From Pleodorina starrii (Eukaryota > Chlorophyta > Chlorophyceae > Chlamydomonadales > Volvocaceae): a stretch of DNA of 64,000 bases. A program made the position numbers and the translations under genes. Numbering within the stretch: the stretch's first letter is position 1; each line of letters starts with the position of its first letter. The notes under the pieces were generated by a model. The model saw only the letters and a list, made by a program, of their open reading frames with translations, was not told the origin of the DNA and did not search any database. The DNA is taken from contig BRXU01000012.1 of the NCBI GenBank assembly GCA_030267565.1, positions 1,176,501 to 1,240,500 of the forward strand, given 5' to 3'. Below, in pieces: positions 35,070 to 45,330 of this stretch.

Positions 35070-35640
35070 GACGGGCCAGAGGGGTTGCGGGGGCCTCCGA
35101 CCCCTCCCTCCAGGCCGCGGACCTCAGTGAGAGGGACAAGTATTGCCTGGCCAGCGACTTGCAGGATCTGGTGACAGGTCGGGGGGGGGATTCGATAAGT
35201 TGTGCCCTGTTTCCGTCTTTCCCCGCTGCGTTTGCCTTTTCACTTGGTTTTGGGAATCATTGGGGCTGGGTTCCGTTTTGCGGTGGCTCTCTGCCGTTGG
35301 CCACGCTTTACCGGTATTTGCTGGTATTTGGGTTGATGCCCGCTCCGTCGTCGCTGATGCGTCGCTGGCTTTCGCGGGGATAGGTATGTGCGTCGTCATC
35401 AAATGTCTCATCATCAAAGGACCCAACGGATGTGAAGGGCAAGTGTTCCTGGCCAGCGAATCGAAGAGTCACTGGCCAGAGGGGTTGGGATCATTGGGAT
35501 TGGGGCAACTGTTGCCCAGCAATGGCCATCCCCGAAAGGACCCAGCCGATGGGGAAAGCAAGTGCTGCCTGGCCAGCCCATGGCACATTCGGGTTACGGG
35601 CCGGAGGGGTTGCGGGGGGCTCCGCCGCCCCACCCCCTTT
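35070..35640 (+). repeat. Diverged TGGCCAG/GAGGGGTTG repeat cluster
   Basis: GGCCAGAGGGGTTGCGGGGG (35077), GGCCAGAGGGGTTGGGATCA (35474) and GGCCGGAGGGGTTGCGGGGG (35601) are near-copies. Each follows or precedes a CAAGTNNTNCCTGGCCAGC block (35140, 35440, 35560). The spacing is irregular, so this looks like nested decayed copies of one element. Confidence 0.6.
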
Positions 35641-36104
35641 TCCCCCTCCGTCGATGAATTTGGGGCACGTGCTGCGCTGCTGCCCAACCACGAGTCAGCT
35701 GGTGGGGCTTCGACCCTGCCCGGGGAGTGGGCCCCGTGAACTAAGTGGCCGTCTGTCACGTTGGGATGTAGCCGAAAGGCGGCGCGGAATGTACGTCCGG
35801 CTTCCCACCCGCATCCTAGGGACTTGGAGGTTTAGGTAGGCGTGCGAGTCGGAAGAGACCAAGTTAAGGGTCCTGTCGTATATCTACTTGCGCGGGAGAC
35901 CCAAATGGGGGCAACAGCTCTTCAGCAGATCTTTGACAGCGGATTTTAACAGCCATGACTTGGATCCGTCCCTGGTGGAACCCGTACGGTTCGGTCTTCC
36001 CAACTCCAACCCCGCCGCGTGCCATCATCATCAGGTTCACGATAGTTGTTCAAAGCCGTCGCGAAGTCGCGCGTCGCGAACTTATGATGTAATGTCACTA
36101 TATT

Positions 36105-36579
36105 TCACAGCGAACATCCAGTTCTATTAGGGCTTGCCGACTGGACTTGTTGGGCAGCCCGCCGAAGTCCGCATCGTGCGTGCATTTGCGGCTTGGCGTC
36201 CAACAACCAGTTTGCCCCTCATAGTTGTCCTTTGCAACCTTTGTCATTTTTTGTAGTATTAATATGCGTCAAGGCGGTCAGACCGGCTAGCAGAACTGTG
36301 GTGTGGTCGCGGGGACAATATTCGCTACGGTATGCAAATATAGTTGATTATCAAAAATAAGAGACGTCTTCATGTAAAAGTCTTTATACGAACAACACGG
36401 TATAAGTTGGAATTAATAGGAGTTCTGGATGCGTTGGACGGTTGGAGCGAGTGCGGCCTCGGCCCATGGACTCAGTCAAACATTTTGTTTCTCTGAAAAA
36501 TTCTTTGATTGTAATAAAGTTTGTCAAGGGATATTAAGATTGATTTACAGCGTATCGATCCATCCAGGTTGGTCGTCAC

Positions 36580-36672
<93 letters not shown>

Positions 36673-36720
36673 CAGCCAGCCAGCCACAGACAGGGGCAAC
36701 CCTAGGGGGCGGGGCCTCTT
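36105..36720 (+). repeat. Dispersed repeat family R1, copy C
   Basis: Same block order as copy A: TTAGGGCTTGCCGACTGGAC, GCATTTGCGGCTTGGCGTCC, AGCAGAACTGTGGTGTGGTC, GGAGTTCTGGATGCGTTGGA, GAGTGCGGCCTCGGCCCATG, the microsatellite, and GACAGGGGCAACCCTAGGGG. Its CAGC microsatellite is much longer than in copies A and B. Confidence 0.85.
36581..36685. repeat. CAGC tetranucleotide microsatellite inside R1 copy C
   Basis: About 26 units of CAGC/AGCC with two CAGT interruptions. It occupies the same place as short impure CAGC/CAGG runs in R1 copies A and B, so it expanded within the element. Confidence 0.9.
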
Positions 36721-36929
36721 GATAAGCTCCGGCAAAAGGTCTGGGGGTCTGTGTAGGTCGACGACCCTGGCCAGGGTCTGTGACGGGCCAGCGTCTGTGT
36801 CCGTTATAGAATGTCAGGACCATCGTTCCCGTAACCGAGTTCCCGGAACAGCACGAGTGCACGACCGCTCATGGCACAGGAACAAACTTCTTGGAACAGA
36901 AGCTGAACTTCATTCTTTCATTGTTTCGA

Positions 36930-37070
36930 ACCCGAAACCACGTTGTCAGAGCCCCAGAGGCGTTCTCGCTTAAGCAGCGGGCATCCAGCAGTTCGGCACA
37001 AGTCCCTAGCACTCAACTCCGCCCGTACGGATTTAATGGGGCACCGCCCTTTTCCAGGCATCAATGCCGT
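36930..37070 (+). repeat. R1-associated flank, direct match to 23945-24085
   Basis: The shared blocks AGCCCCAGAGGCGTTCTCGC, AGCACTCAACTCC and CGTACGGATTTAA appear here and at 23945-24085 in the same strand sense. Relative to copy C it is inverted, implying a second partial element or a rearranged one. Confidence 0.7.
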
Positions 37071-37462
37071 GTGCCTCTTCGAGTGCCGCATGGCTGAAGA
37101 CAGCAACGGGCCATGTCAGGCTCGGGGACATTCCTGTCCCTCCCGCACATACACTGTCCTCTCCCCATTTCCCAACCGTCCTCCGCGAGGCCCCGTCCTA
37201 AGCGAGTCTGCGTGACGATGGCCTTCGCACTTCTCACCTCGCACATCATTTATTATGCCTCCAATTACAAGCAATGGCAGGTTGCTTTTATGCAAGTGTG
37301 CGGGCGTCGACGTTGCGCAGGGCCCTTCAAGCAACTGCTGTCCGGGGAAGAGCACCGGACTGTGCGCGAGAAGTCCTATTTATGCCCCCGCCCTATTTAT
37401 GTTCCTCTTATCGGCCCGATCGGCCTCTAAAGCGCGCTGCTTCTTTCTAAACTACTCTTCCA

Positions 37463-40400
37463 ATGCAAGCAGCTCTGAAAATCATCAAGGAGCAGCTAGG
37501 GAAGCTGAATGAAGAGGTCGCGGGCGTGAGCAAGGAGTTGACGGGGCTGGGCGAGAGGCTGCGCACGAGCCCCAACGACAGTTCCCTTCTCAGCGAACGC
37601 GAGCGACTGATCAAGCATCTTACTGACGTAACTGCTGAGCGCAAGGCCCTGGAGGTGCAGCTTGGTGCGTTGCTTTGGGGGTCCGGCGGTTGTCACGTCG
37701 GTCCCACTCCTGCCATCTTGGTGTCTGCGCTTCCATGGCTCGCAAGGGCGCCCTTCTCTGCAACGCCGCAGCATGGGACCGGGTCCCTGACCTGCCCTGT
37801 ATGTCCTGCGCCGCTACCGTATCTGCGCGGGTCTACGATGGACACACCCGCACGTTTGCGCGGATTCTCCCGTCTATTGCCGTTTGTGCATGAGAGGCAA
37901 GCCTGCAGTATGCTACATGCACTGACTCACGTCATGCATCTGGCAGGCATGGTGGCCGTCCTCTGCCTGGGGAGCGTAGGAGCGGGCGGTGAGTCCTGGT
38001 ACTGCATTGGGGGGAGACCGTGGGGCGGTGGCGTTGGAGGTGCGAGCCACGCAGCGGGCAAGGGTTGGGCCAGTTGCTTTGCTTGATTGCTAGGAGCCTG
38101 CAGACGTTGTGTAGTCTGCCCGTGGCTGGGCCCTTGACCCCACCGCCGGTCGCCGATGCTTGAGGCTGCATGGGCTGCGATGCTTTGCGTACGGCACACA
38201 TGGAGGATCCGTCCAGCTTTTGACGCGTGCGTGGATACAAACGGTAAGAGCTGGCTTTTCATAAATGGTGGGTTAGCAGCCGCCGGCGCTTGGTTGCCAT
38301 GGGTGGAGGCGTCCAGTGCGGGCGAGAGCAGGACGGCTAGACTTCCCCATCCATGCATGGTCCCCTATCTAGCCGCTTACACTCCTCCTGTGCTCATGCG
38401 CTTCCCTCGCTCCCCTGCAGGCAGCAGCACACCGGCTGTACATGTGGCTTCGGGTAAGCTGCTGTGTCTCCTTCCAGAGCGCTCAGGCATAATTACCGGT
38501 ATGGGAGCGCGGCACACACACGGGCGCTGACATTCGGACGTCACAGCGCCGCTTGCCATGGAGCTGCTGGGTGCGGTTTGAGGAGTCTGATAGGCAGGCA
38601 GGCGGCGCAATGAGGTGGTGCCCTCTCCGGCTATCTAGGAACCCCCCTAACCCAGCCAATGCATCCTTGCGACTGTTAATAACCCTAGGTACCTCTCCCT
38701 CCCTCGGGTGTGTCTTAGTGAGCAAGCACCCCAATGCGGCCGCAATGATGCGGGCGCTGCTGCGTCTCAAGCGTGCGCCGGAGCCCAACACGGTGCTCAA
38801 GCTGGGGCCTGACGGTCGCTTCGTGCTGCACCCGATGCATGACGCGCTCTATGTCCGCGCGTGCTATCGCACGCTCTTTGAAGCCGTGGCCAACCGTACG
38901 CCCCGCAAGTACATTATCACCGGTACTCCGGGCATCGGCAAGGTGAGATGCTCCTTGGTTCTGGTTCTGGTTCTGGTCTTGGTGCGCACGTTCCTCACGG
39001 TCACACGCCCCACCACGATCCAGCTTCCAGGCCTTCGTCGGCTAGCCGCCATAGCTAACGCATTTTTTCTTTTCCTTCTGAAGTCGTGGTTTTTCTACTA
39101 CTTGCTGGCGCGCCTCATGACTGGCCCCAACCCGCCACCGGTGAGCGAGGCCCGGGTTGAGGTGTGGGAACCCTCTTGACATACACGCGATTGCTGCCCA
39201 TGTTCGCAATCACGTGCAAGAACTACGTTGGCCCCCTTACATCACCACCCCTGCCATCCCGCCCCACAGTTCATCGTTTGGGAGCACAAAACGAAGCCGG
39301 GCATGGCGGTGCGTGGGGATTATTAGAGCAGGGGAAGGAGAGAGCGTGGCTAGAGCCATGTATGCCTTACTCTCCTCTCTGGTGCACCAAGCAACATACT
39401 CCGTCCTGCTGCAGTTCTGCTACAAGCACAAAGCGGGCGAAGTGCTGTTCGGGAGCCGCTACAGCTTCGACACGGAGTTGAGCGACCCCAGCTCCTGGTG
39501 GGTCGATCGGTGTGTGCAGGCGCGCGCGTGAGCCACGCACAGCAGCAAGCCTGGCAATGCCTCAACTGTCCTGCCTCGCTCACGTGCGCCGTACTGCCTC
39601 CTACCTCCTACCTGCAGGTACATTGCAGATGGCGTGTCGCCGCAGGCGAGTGGTGTGCGTGAGGGTGCAGAGCCCTCAACCTGTGAGCCTGTATGCTTTT
39701 CCTTTTCCTCCAGCCATGCACGCACCCAAACAAGACCCCTTACTTTTTGTGCCGGTGTATGTAGCTGGACAACATGGCGCGCATCGTGCTAATCACGTCG
39801 CCCAAGCGGGAGACCTACCAGGTGGGTGGGCACACGCATGCATGTCATCGAATGTGGGGTGACTACTGAGTCTGGAACGCACGCCTCTGATGATCTCTGC
39901 ATTCGAGCTAGCGCTGCTGGCTCTCGCAATTACGTAAGCTGCCCCCCTGCCAACTCTGCAGGAGTTGGCAAAGGCTGGCGCGGAGATGCTGTGCATGCCG
40001 CTGTGGTCACTGGACGAGCTGCTCAGCTGCCGCAGGTGTGAGGGGTGATGGGTCGGATGGGTGATGTGGCTGTATGTCTGTTGGTTGTGCGCAAACCAGC
40101 TGAGCACTCTGTGCGTGCGTGCGTATCTCCCGCAGCAAGATGTATACCAACGTGGAGGAGGGCCTGGTCAAGGAGCTGTATCAGCACTGTGGTGGTGGTG
40201 TGCGGCGCACACTGCAAATTCCCTCGGAGCAGCCCGACAAGGGTGTGGGTGAGCTGGTGGCGGAGCTTCAAGCGACCGTGGACAGCTGCAGCATTGCGCA
40301 GGTGGGCGGGTTGGGACCCCTGCCTTGCGTGAAACACAATCCTTGAGAGCGAGCCTGCTGGTTGCCCTTTTGCACCCACGGACGGGATTCGGGTGCGCGC

Positions 40401-42542
40401 ACTGCTTTGGCTGGGGTCACGTAATCACCTTGGCTGGGGCACGCTGGTGTCTGCTGCCAATCAAGCATTCATACGCCGCCTTTCCATCCGCGGCCCGGTT
40501 GGCCCTCCCCGTTGCCGCGGGTCGCCTTCTCACCTAGGCCGCACGTGGGAAGGGAAGAACCCATGTTCGTTAAAATCCTGCGTTCGTTGGGACGCCTGAG
40601 TGCAAGCGAGTTACGAGCTGAGGCTTGGTAGAATAGGGGCCATGGTCCACAGGCTATGAGAAGGTGCAGGTCACTGCTATGCACGACCCTACCAACCAAC
40701 GGGGAGAAGTGACGACGATGGAAGACCTTGACATGTCTCTTCCGCTAGGCCAGGTCCATAACCTAACGAAAGGGGCCTACTAGTTGCTCACAGGCGACTG
40801 CCTGCTGAGAGCAATTCGAGACAAAGCAACAAGGCATGGACTGGACTAAAATACGCACAACGACTGTACGACATCTTATTCCCGAGATCTTCACGTAAAC
40901 AACATTGCAGAACCGAAAGCAAATAACGAACCTCGACTGGCGTAGAACCTACACATCCACGCAAATCCCCAACCTAACGACCGTAAACTGGCGGTGACGG
41001 CGAACTGCCCGATCGACACCTCTTGTGCATCAAATCCAGTCTGCAGCTTCTTCCACCTGGACGGATGCCCGCATGCCCCTCGCTCCCCGCTACCACAACA
41101 GTTGAAGGCCGCAATATGCGCCCTGGACTTGGCCCCGGAGGCCAGCCATGAGCTGCTGCACATTGTGGCCAGCAACAAGCTCAGAAATGTGCAGCTGACC
41201 TTCGCAAGCCAATGGGTGGCGGAGGAGATACGCAAGAAGGCGTCCAGGGAGGATGAGATGGGCCTCGATTGTCTGGTGAACGCCACATCAGGGACCCGCA
41301 GGGGCATGCTGTACGAAGCTGTCATGCACGCCGTGCTGGCCAAGGTCGGTGCGGCGGCAACCTATTATTAGTTGCATGTAACCGTGCTGTGCTGTGCTGT
41401 GCGTGTACCGCTGTACCACTTCCTAGCTTGCTTGATGATGTTATGTGGTGTACTTGTTGGCAGCCGGCCGGCCGGCACCCTGCTGGCTGACTGTCCAGCC
41501 GCCCCACGCGGGCAGCAGCAGGGGATGTTTGGCTTGCTTTGAGGCTCAGTCATGCACCATGCTTCGCTGGTGCATCGCCGCTGCACCTTGGATACCATAC
41601 CCCTCTAGCTATGTGCGCACGCACCATGGATCAGATAGATGACATGGCCCTTCTGTCAATGGCACGGCCCCGTGCAGGGTGGATCATTCACTGTAGCGCC
41701 GGTCAGCCTGGGTGACCTGGAGCGGGGAGAGGAGCAGCAGCATCACCTGCCCGTCAGCAAGAAGACGGAGTTGTTTGGGGTGCGTGCGTGTGTTCGGGGT
41801 GCTGCTGTGTGCGGACCATGTGGCTGCAGCATGCCGCCTGCTGGTCGGGTGTGCCACCGGCCACACAGCAGCAGCCAGCAGAACTGCAGAACTGCAAAAG
41901 TGATGCATTTAAGATGCCCTTGCTCCTCGCTCAGCGGCGGTAAGTCAGGGGCGCCTCATTCAGAGCCTTGCCGTGGCCCCCTCCTGACCTCCAGGACCTG
42001 AAGACCGTTTCTGGCGGCAAGTGTTTGGAGAAAGTGTACTACAAGCCCAGCAGCCCGAGTTTCCCAGGTGCGTGCGAGCATAGTGCTGAGGATAATAAGG
42101 GGGATAGATACGTGGGGAGATCCAGCAGGCACACCTCTTCTGCGTGTAATGGTGATGCACTGAAGATTGGCATGTATATTGTCTACACTCTACAGTGCTG
42201 GACTCGTTTCAGTGCACGGGCGACATCGTCAACCTGTTTCTGATGACGGTGTGCAACTCCAAGGCCATGGACGCCGCCGCTCTGGAGGACACGCTCATCA
42301 AGATGGGCCTGCAGGCGGGAAAGACATCTCACGTGTTCTTTGTGGTGCCGCCGGAGGCCTACAAGGGCTTCAAATTGAAGGCAGCGAAGGGCAGTTGGCC
42401 AACGGGCCCAAAGCAGCGTCTTGCGGCGCGTTCGAAGCTGTACATCCTGAAGGGTGTGGTTGCACGCCTGCAGGCACGCGCCATGTCCGTACAGGGCAGC
42501 CATCCGGCGGTCGGTGTCGTCCACAGGAGGCTGGGGTGGTGA
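37463..42542 (+). CDS. Crinkler/RHS-type protein: coiled coil, P-loop NTPase, nuclease-like C-terminal domain
   Basis: The architecture is that of Crinkler/RHS proteins, thought to derive from transposon-linked NTPase-nuclease systems; the role in algae is unknown. Thirteen exons in agreeing phases, 564 aa: 37463-37664, 38719-38942, 39084-39140, 39270-39308, 39415-39497, 39618-39645, 39765-39821, 39962-40035, 40136-40301, 41102-41344, 41678-41779, 41995-42067, 42196-42542. Residues 1-67 form a heptad-rich helix. Then YIITGTPGIGKSWFFYYLLA, a Walker A split by an intron between K and S, and MARIVLITSPKRETY with MPLWSLDELLSC. The C-terminal part has GMLYEAVMHAVLAKGGSFTV, VYYKPSSPSFPVLDSFQ, NLFLMTV and HVFFVVPPEAYKGFK, matching the restriction-enzyme-like domain I recall for this family. 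The intron after SPQ (39645) appears to be GC-AG. Exons between 37665 and 38718 may be missed. Family assignment is fairly sure, activity is not. Confidence 0.75.
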
Positions 42543-42650
42543 GCGAGCATGGGAGAGGGCTGCCAGATGTCGTGTCAGTCCGATGTGATGTGCACTGGCT
42601 GGTGCAGTGCAGGGTGGTGCCGTACCGACTCGGTACATGTCCTGAGCCAG
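42324..42650. repeat. 327-bp direct repeat, left copy (target-site duplication)
   Basis: Identical base for base to 44728-45054, offset 2404 bp. It runs from ACATCTCACGTGTTCTTTGT to CATGTCCTGAGCCAG and includes the last 73 codons of the Crinkler-like gene plus 108 bp beyond the stop. The element at 42651-44727 fills the gap between copies. Confidence 0.95.
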
Positions 42651-43505
42651 TGGTCCGGAGTGCGCTGGGAGAACGACAACAAGGAGACTATGTGGCGCCT
42701 AGCGGTGGACGGCGTACCCCTGCCTGGCAACACACACCTGGTCCGGGTGCCCATTGAGGCGTGCGGGTGCGGGGCCTATGGGGAGGCCGATGCCGGCCGA
42801 CCCTGCTCCCCGCGACTGCACCACTTCTGGGAATGCCCGGTCGCGAGGGCCGTTCGGGAGCAGATCGACCGGCACCTGCCACCCCCCCAAGCAGCAGCGG
42901 GGGCCACCACCACCCGGCAGCAACTCTGGCTCGCCCAAGCGCCACCTGGGTGTGAGCAGGCCCCCTGGGACGTGATCGCCCTAGCGGCGCTGTCCGCCAT
43001 GGAAGTCGGAAGGTGCTGCCTTCGAGCAGCAACCCGAAGGCAGGGGCGGGATGGGGCCGCAGCAGCGACGGGGCAGCAGCAGCAACAGCAGCAGCAACAG
43101 GTGCAGCCCCAGCCAGAGCAGCCCCAGCGACAGGGACCGCGCCAGCGGGCCATCACCGACTTCTTCGCCCGGGAGGGAGGGACAACACAGCAGGAGGGAC
43201 CCGCGCTGAACCACCCCGCGGGTGAATCACCGACGCAGGAAGCAGGGGCCGGAGAGGTGGCGGCGGGGGAAGCGGCGGCGGCAGCAGTAGGGGCAGCAGC
43301 GGCAGCAGCGCGGGGTGCAGCCGAAGCCTCGCCGCTGGAACGGGCGCGCGCCCGCGCGGTGACGGACTTCTGGGCGCGCTTGCGCTCGTTCGCGGCGCTG
43401 GAGACCCCCCGGCACGGCTGGGACAGAGTGGGGCCGCAGCACCCCATCCTAGCGGTCGTTGAGGAGCGAATGCGGTGCGTAGCCCCGGTGGAGATCACGG
43501 CCTAA
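42651..43505 (+). pseudogene. C-terminal remnant of a LINE ORF2-like protein with a PIP-box motif
   Basis: The frame is open but has no native start, since the 5' end was lost on insertion; it happens to join in frame to an ATG at 42549 in the duplicated target. Features in order: core tail VDGVPLPGNTHLVRVPIEAC, CCHC-like cluster (about 42757-42850), polyglutamine (about 43069-43100), QRAITDFF at 43143-43166 (a perfect Qxx[ILM]xx[FY][FY] PIP box), an Ala-rich stretch (43256-43325), and ARAVTDFW at 43350-43373, a degenerate second motif. The end is CVAPVEITA. Expression from this copy is doubtful. Confidence 0.7.
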
Positions 43506-44727
43506 GCAGCTGTGCTAGTGACGGGGCAGGGGCGTTGGTTGGACGGGAGGAGGGAGCGGGCGGTGGGGGGGAGGAGGGTGGGGGGGATTGGAGGGCTGGG
43601 GGGGGAGCCTGGAGAGGGCGAGTGGAGCGAGGAGAGCAGGAAGGGCGGTGGGCAAGGGGAGGGCTGGGCGTGCGGGCAAGGGTTTCCTGGCCGAGGGTCT
43701 CGTGGGCTAGCAGGGAGGGGAAGGAGCAGGCCTGTGTGCTTTGTCTGGTGTGAGTGTGGGTGTGTACCCTCTTCCCGGGAGACGGGGCCCGTCGAGGAGT
43801 AAGGGGCGGTTTTGTGCTGTCTGGCGGCTGAGGAGTGCGGCGCGGGAGGCCTGCAGTTTTGGCGCTTTAGGGAGAGGAAGAGGTGGAGAGGGAGGGGTTG
43901 CAGAGGGAGGGTAGGTGGTGCTGGGCTCCGCAGGCGGCCAGGGACGGAGGGGCAGGTTTTCTCTGCGTGGTAGGCGAGGGCAGGCAGCGCCTATGAGCCG
44001 TGCCCCGTAGTGGGTTTTCCAGGGGGGCGCCGCGCCGGCTTGTCATCCCCCCCGCGGCCGTGGGTGTTTGTTTTGCCCCGCGCTGGGCAGTGTCGGGGAA
44101 CCTGTAGCCCCCAGGAGGAGGCCGCCTGGCGGGCCAACGAGTGGTTGGGTGCTTTAGTGAGCGGTTCCTGCAGCAGCACCTTGGTTGTCGTGTTCGTTGT
44201 GGCAGTTGGGCTCCTTGCTGTGCTGGCTTTCGTGGGAGCCCTTGGTGAGGGGACTCAGCCCCTCGTTCTCGTGAGGGACCTTGTCTGGGGGCCTAGGTGG
44301 GCTTTCCCTTGCCTCGTTTTTTTTCTGGGCTGCGGTGGTGCCGCCCCGTTGTCGTGGGCCCCTGCCCCAGGGGTAGAGGGCGTTCAGAGGCACTCTTTGC
44401 GTAGAGCTCTAGAGCCCCGTGAGCGCGCGAGGAGGCTGGCCAGGTGGGGGGTGGTAGCTAGTCTTGGTAGGGCGTTTTTGGTTGAGGTGTGTGACGCCTC
44501 TCGCGTGGCTCCCGCTAAGCGCGGCCCGCAGTCGTCTGCGCCGCTGAGTTGGTTGGCCAGGGGCCGTGGTGGGTGCCCCTGGCTGACGCGAGTGAGGGAG
44601 TGAGGCGCGCGCGGCGGAACAGACGGACGTAGCCGCGCGCCCGCCCCTGCGCTGTGTCTCGGCCCGGTCAGGGCCCCCGGTGCTCGTCCTGTCTCAGGGC
44701 GAGTCGCCCACAGTGTAACACCCGTTA
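42651..44727 (+). mobile_element. 5'-truncated non-LTR retrotransposon (LINE), 3' part
   Basis: An open frame continues from the first base to a stop at 43503-43505 (about 284 codons). It begins WSGVRWENDNKETMWRLAVD and contains a Cys-His cluster (CGCGAYG, then PCSPRLHHFWECPVARAV) like the zinc motif behind LINE reverse transcriptases. Then come polyglutamine and alanine-rich linkers and two TDF motifs. About 1.2 kb of G/T-rich 3' UTR follows, ending AGTGTAACACCCGTTA with no poly(A) tail. The reverse transcriptase and endonuclease are absent, so this copy is dead on arrival. Identical flanking repeats mean recent insertion. Confidence 0.8.
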
Positions 44728-45054
44728 ACATCTCACGTGTTCTTTGTGGTGCCGCCGGAGGCCTACAAGGGCTTCAAATTGAAGGCAGCGAAGGGCAGTT
44801 GGCCAACGGGCCCAAAGCAGCGTCTTGCGGCGCGTTCGAAGCTGTACATCCTGAAGGGTGTGGTTGCACGCCTGCAGGCACGCGCCATGTCCGTACAGGG
44901 CAGCCATCCGGCGGTCGGTGTCGTCCACAGGAGGCTGGGGTGGTGAGCGAGCATGGGAGAGGGCTGCCAGATGTCGTGTCAGTCCGATGTGATGTGCACT
45001 GGCTGGTGCAGTGCAGGGTGGTGCCGTACCGACTCGGTACATGTCCTGAGCCAG
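44728..45054. repeat. 327-bp direct repeat, right copy (target-site duplication)
   Basis: Exact copy of 42324-42650. The open frame 44737-44943 here is the duplicated tail of the Crinkler-like gene (FFVVPPEAYKGFKLKAAK onward), cut off from its upstream exons, so it is a gene fragment, not a gene. Confidence 0.95.
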
Positions 45055-45099
45055 AGGGGTATGTCATTGTTCGGAACATGTCCTGAGCCACGATTCGGG

Positions 45100-45330
45100 G
45101 CTGCTGCCTTTCTGGTTTTGAGCGGAAGCCCGAAGTCGCCTGGCATTCGTGGGTGCCAGCCGTACATCAGATAAGAGGGCGTGAAGCCCGTGGCTTCACT
45201 TTTACTGTTGATAAGCCTGTGATTCCGCCATGTGGAGACATTCGGCACCGTCTGCCAGGTCGGATCCGACGTAGTGTTGAAGTTGTACGCGAATGCTGTA
45301 GGCGGGCTTCTTGGGCAACTGGCAGCGAAG
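45100..45330 (-). pseudogene. Ty3/gypsy-type integrase C-terminal fragment
   Basis: Read on the minus strand the frame gives AFAYNFNTTSD, then SKSEATGFTPSYLMYGWHPR. The FAYN and ATGFTP..L.YG..PR pattern is that of retrotransposon integrases just after the catalytic core. The catalytic D,D,E region, reverse transcriptase and LTRs are not seen nearby. It is a decayed remnant. Confidence 0.6.

Larger units (their letters stand above)
34272..37462. other. Repeat-rich intergenic region, NAA15 to the Crinkler-like gene
   Basis: After the NAA15 3' UTR (poly-G run near 34352) come diverged units with TGGCCAG and GAGGGGTTG near 35078, 35150, 35450, 35475, 35565 and 35600. Then R1-related segments at 35690-35800, 36105-36720 and 36930-37070. 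No coding region is supported. The stretch 37110-37462 should hold the promoter of the next gene. Confidence 0.55.

Noticed and set aside
36581..36685. CRISPR array or tandem protein repeat
   Set aside because: It is a pure CAGC tetranucleotide microsatellite with no spacers.
37463..42542. Calling the gene a bacterial-type Rhs toxin or an AAA+ replication factor (ORC/Cdc6)
   Set aside because: No YD repeats, and the flanking blocks (SWFFYYLLARL; VLITSP; YEAVMH..GG.F) fit the eukaryotic Crinkler/RHS family, not ORC/Cdc6.
42549..43505. An intact 318-codon gene starting at ATG 42549
   Set aside because: The first 34 codons are target DNA lying in the left 327-bp repeat; the in-frame join to the LINE remnant is accidental.
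43500..44600. Open frames after the LINE stop codon as extra ORFs
   Set aside because: G/T-rich 3' UTR composition with no motifs; the coding frame ends at 43505.
44737..44946. A separate small gene in the right repeat
   Set aside because: It is the exact duplicate of the final Crinkler-like exon without its upstream exons.
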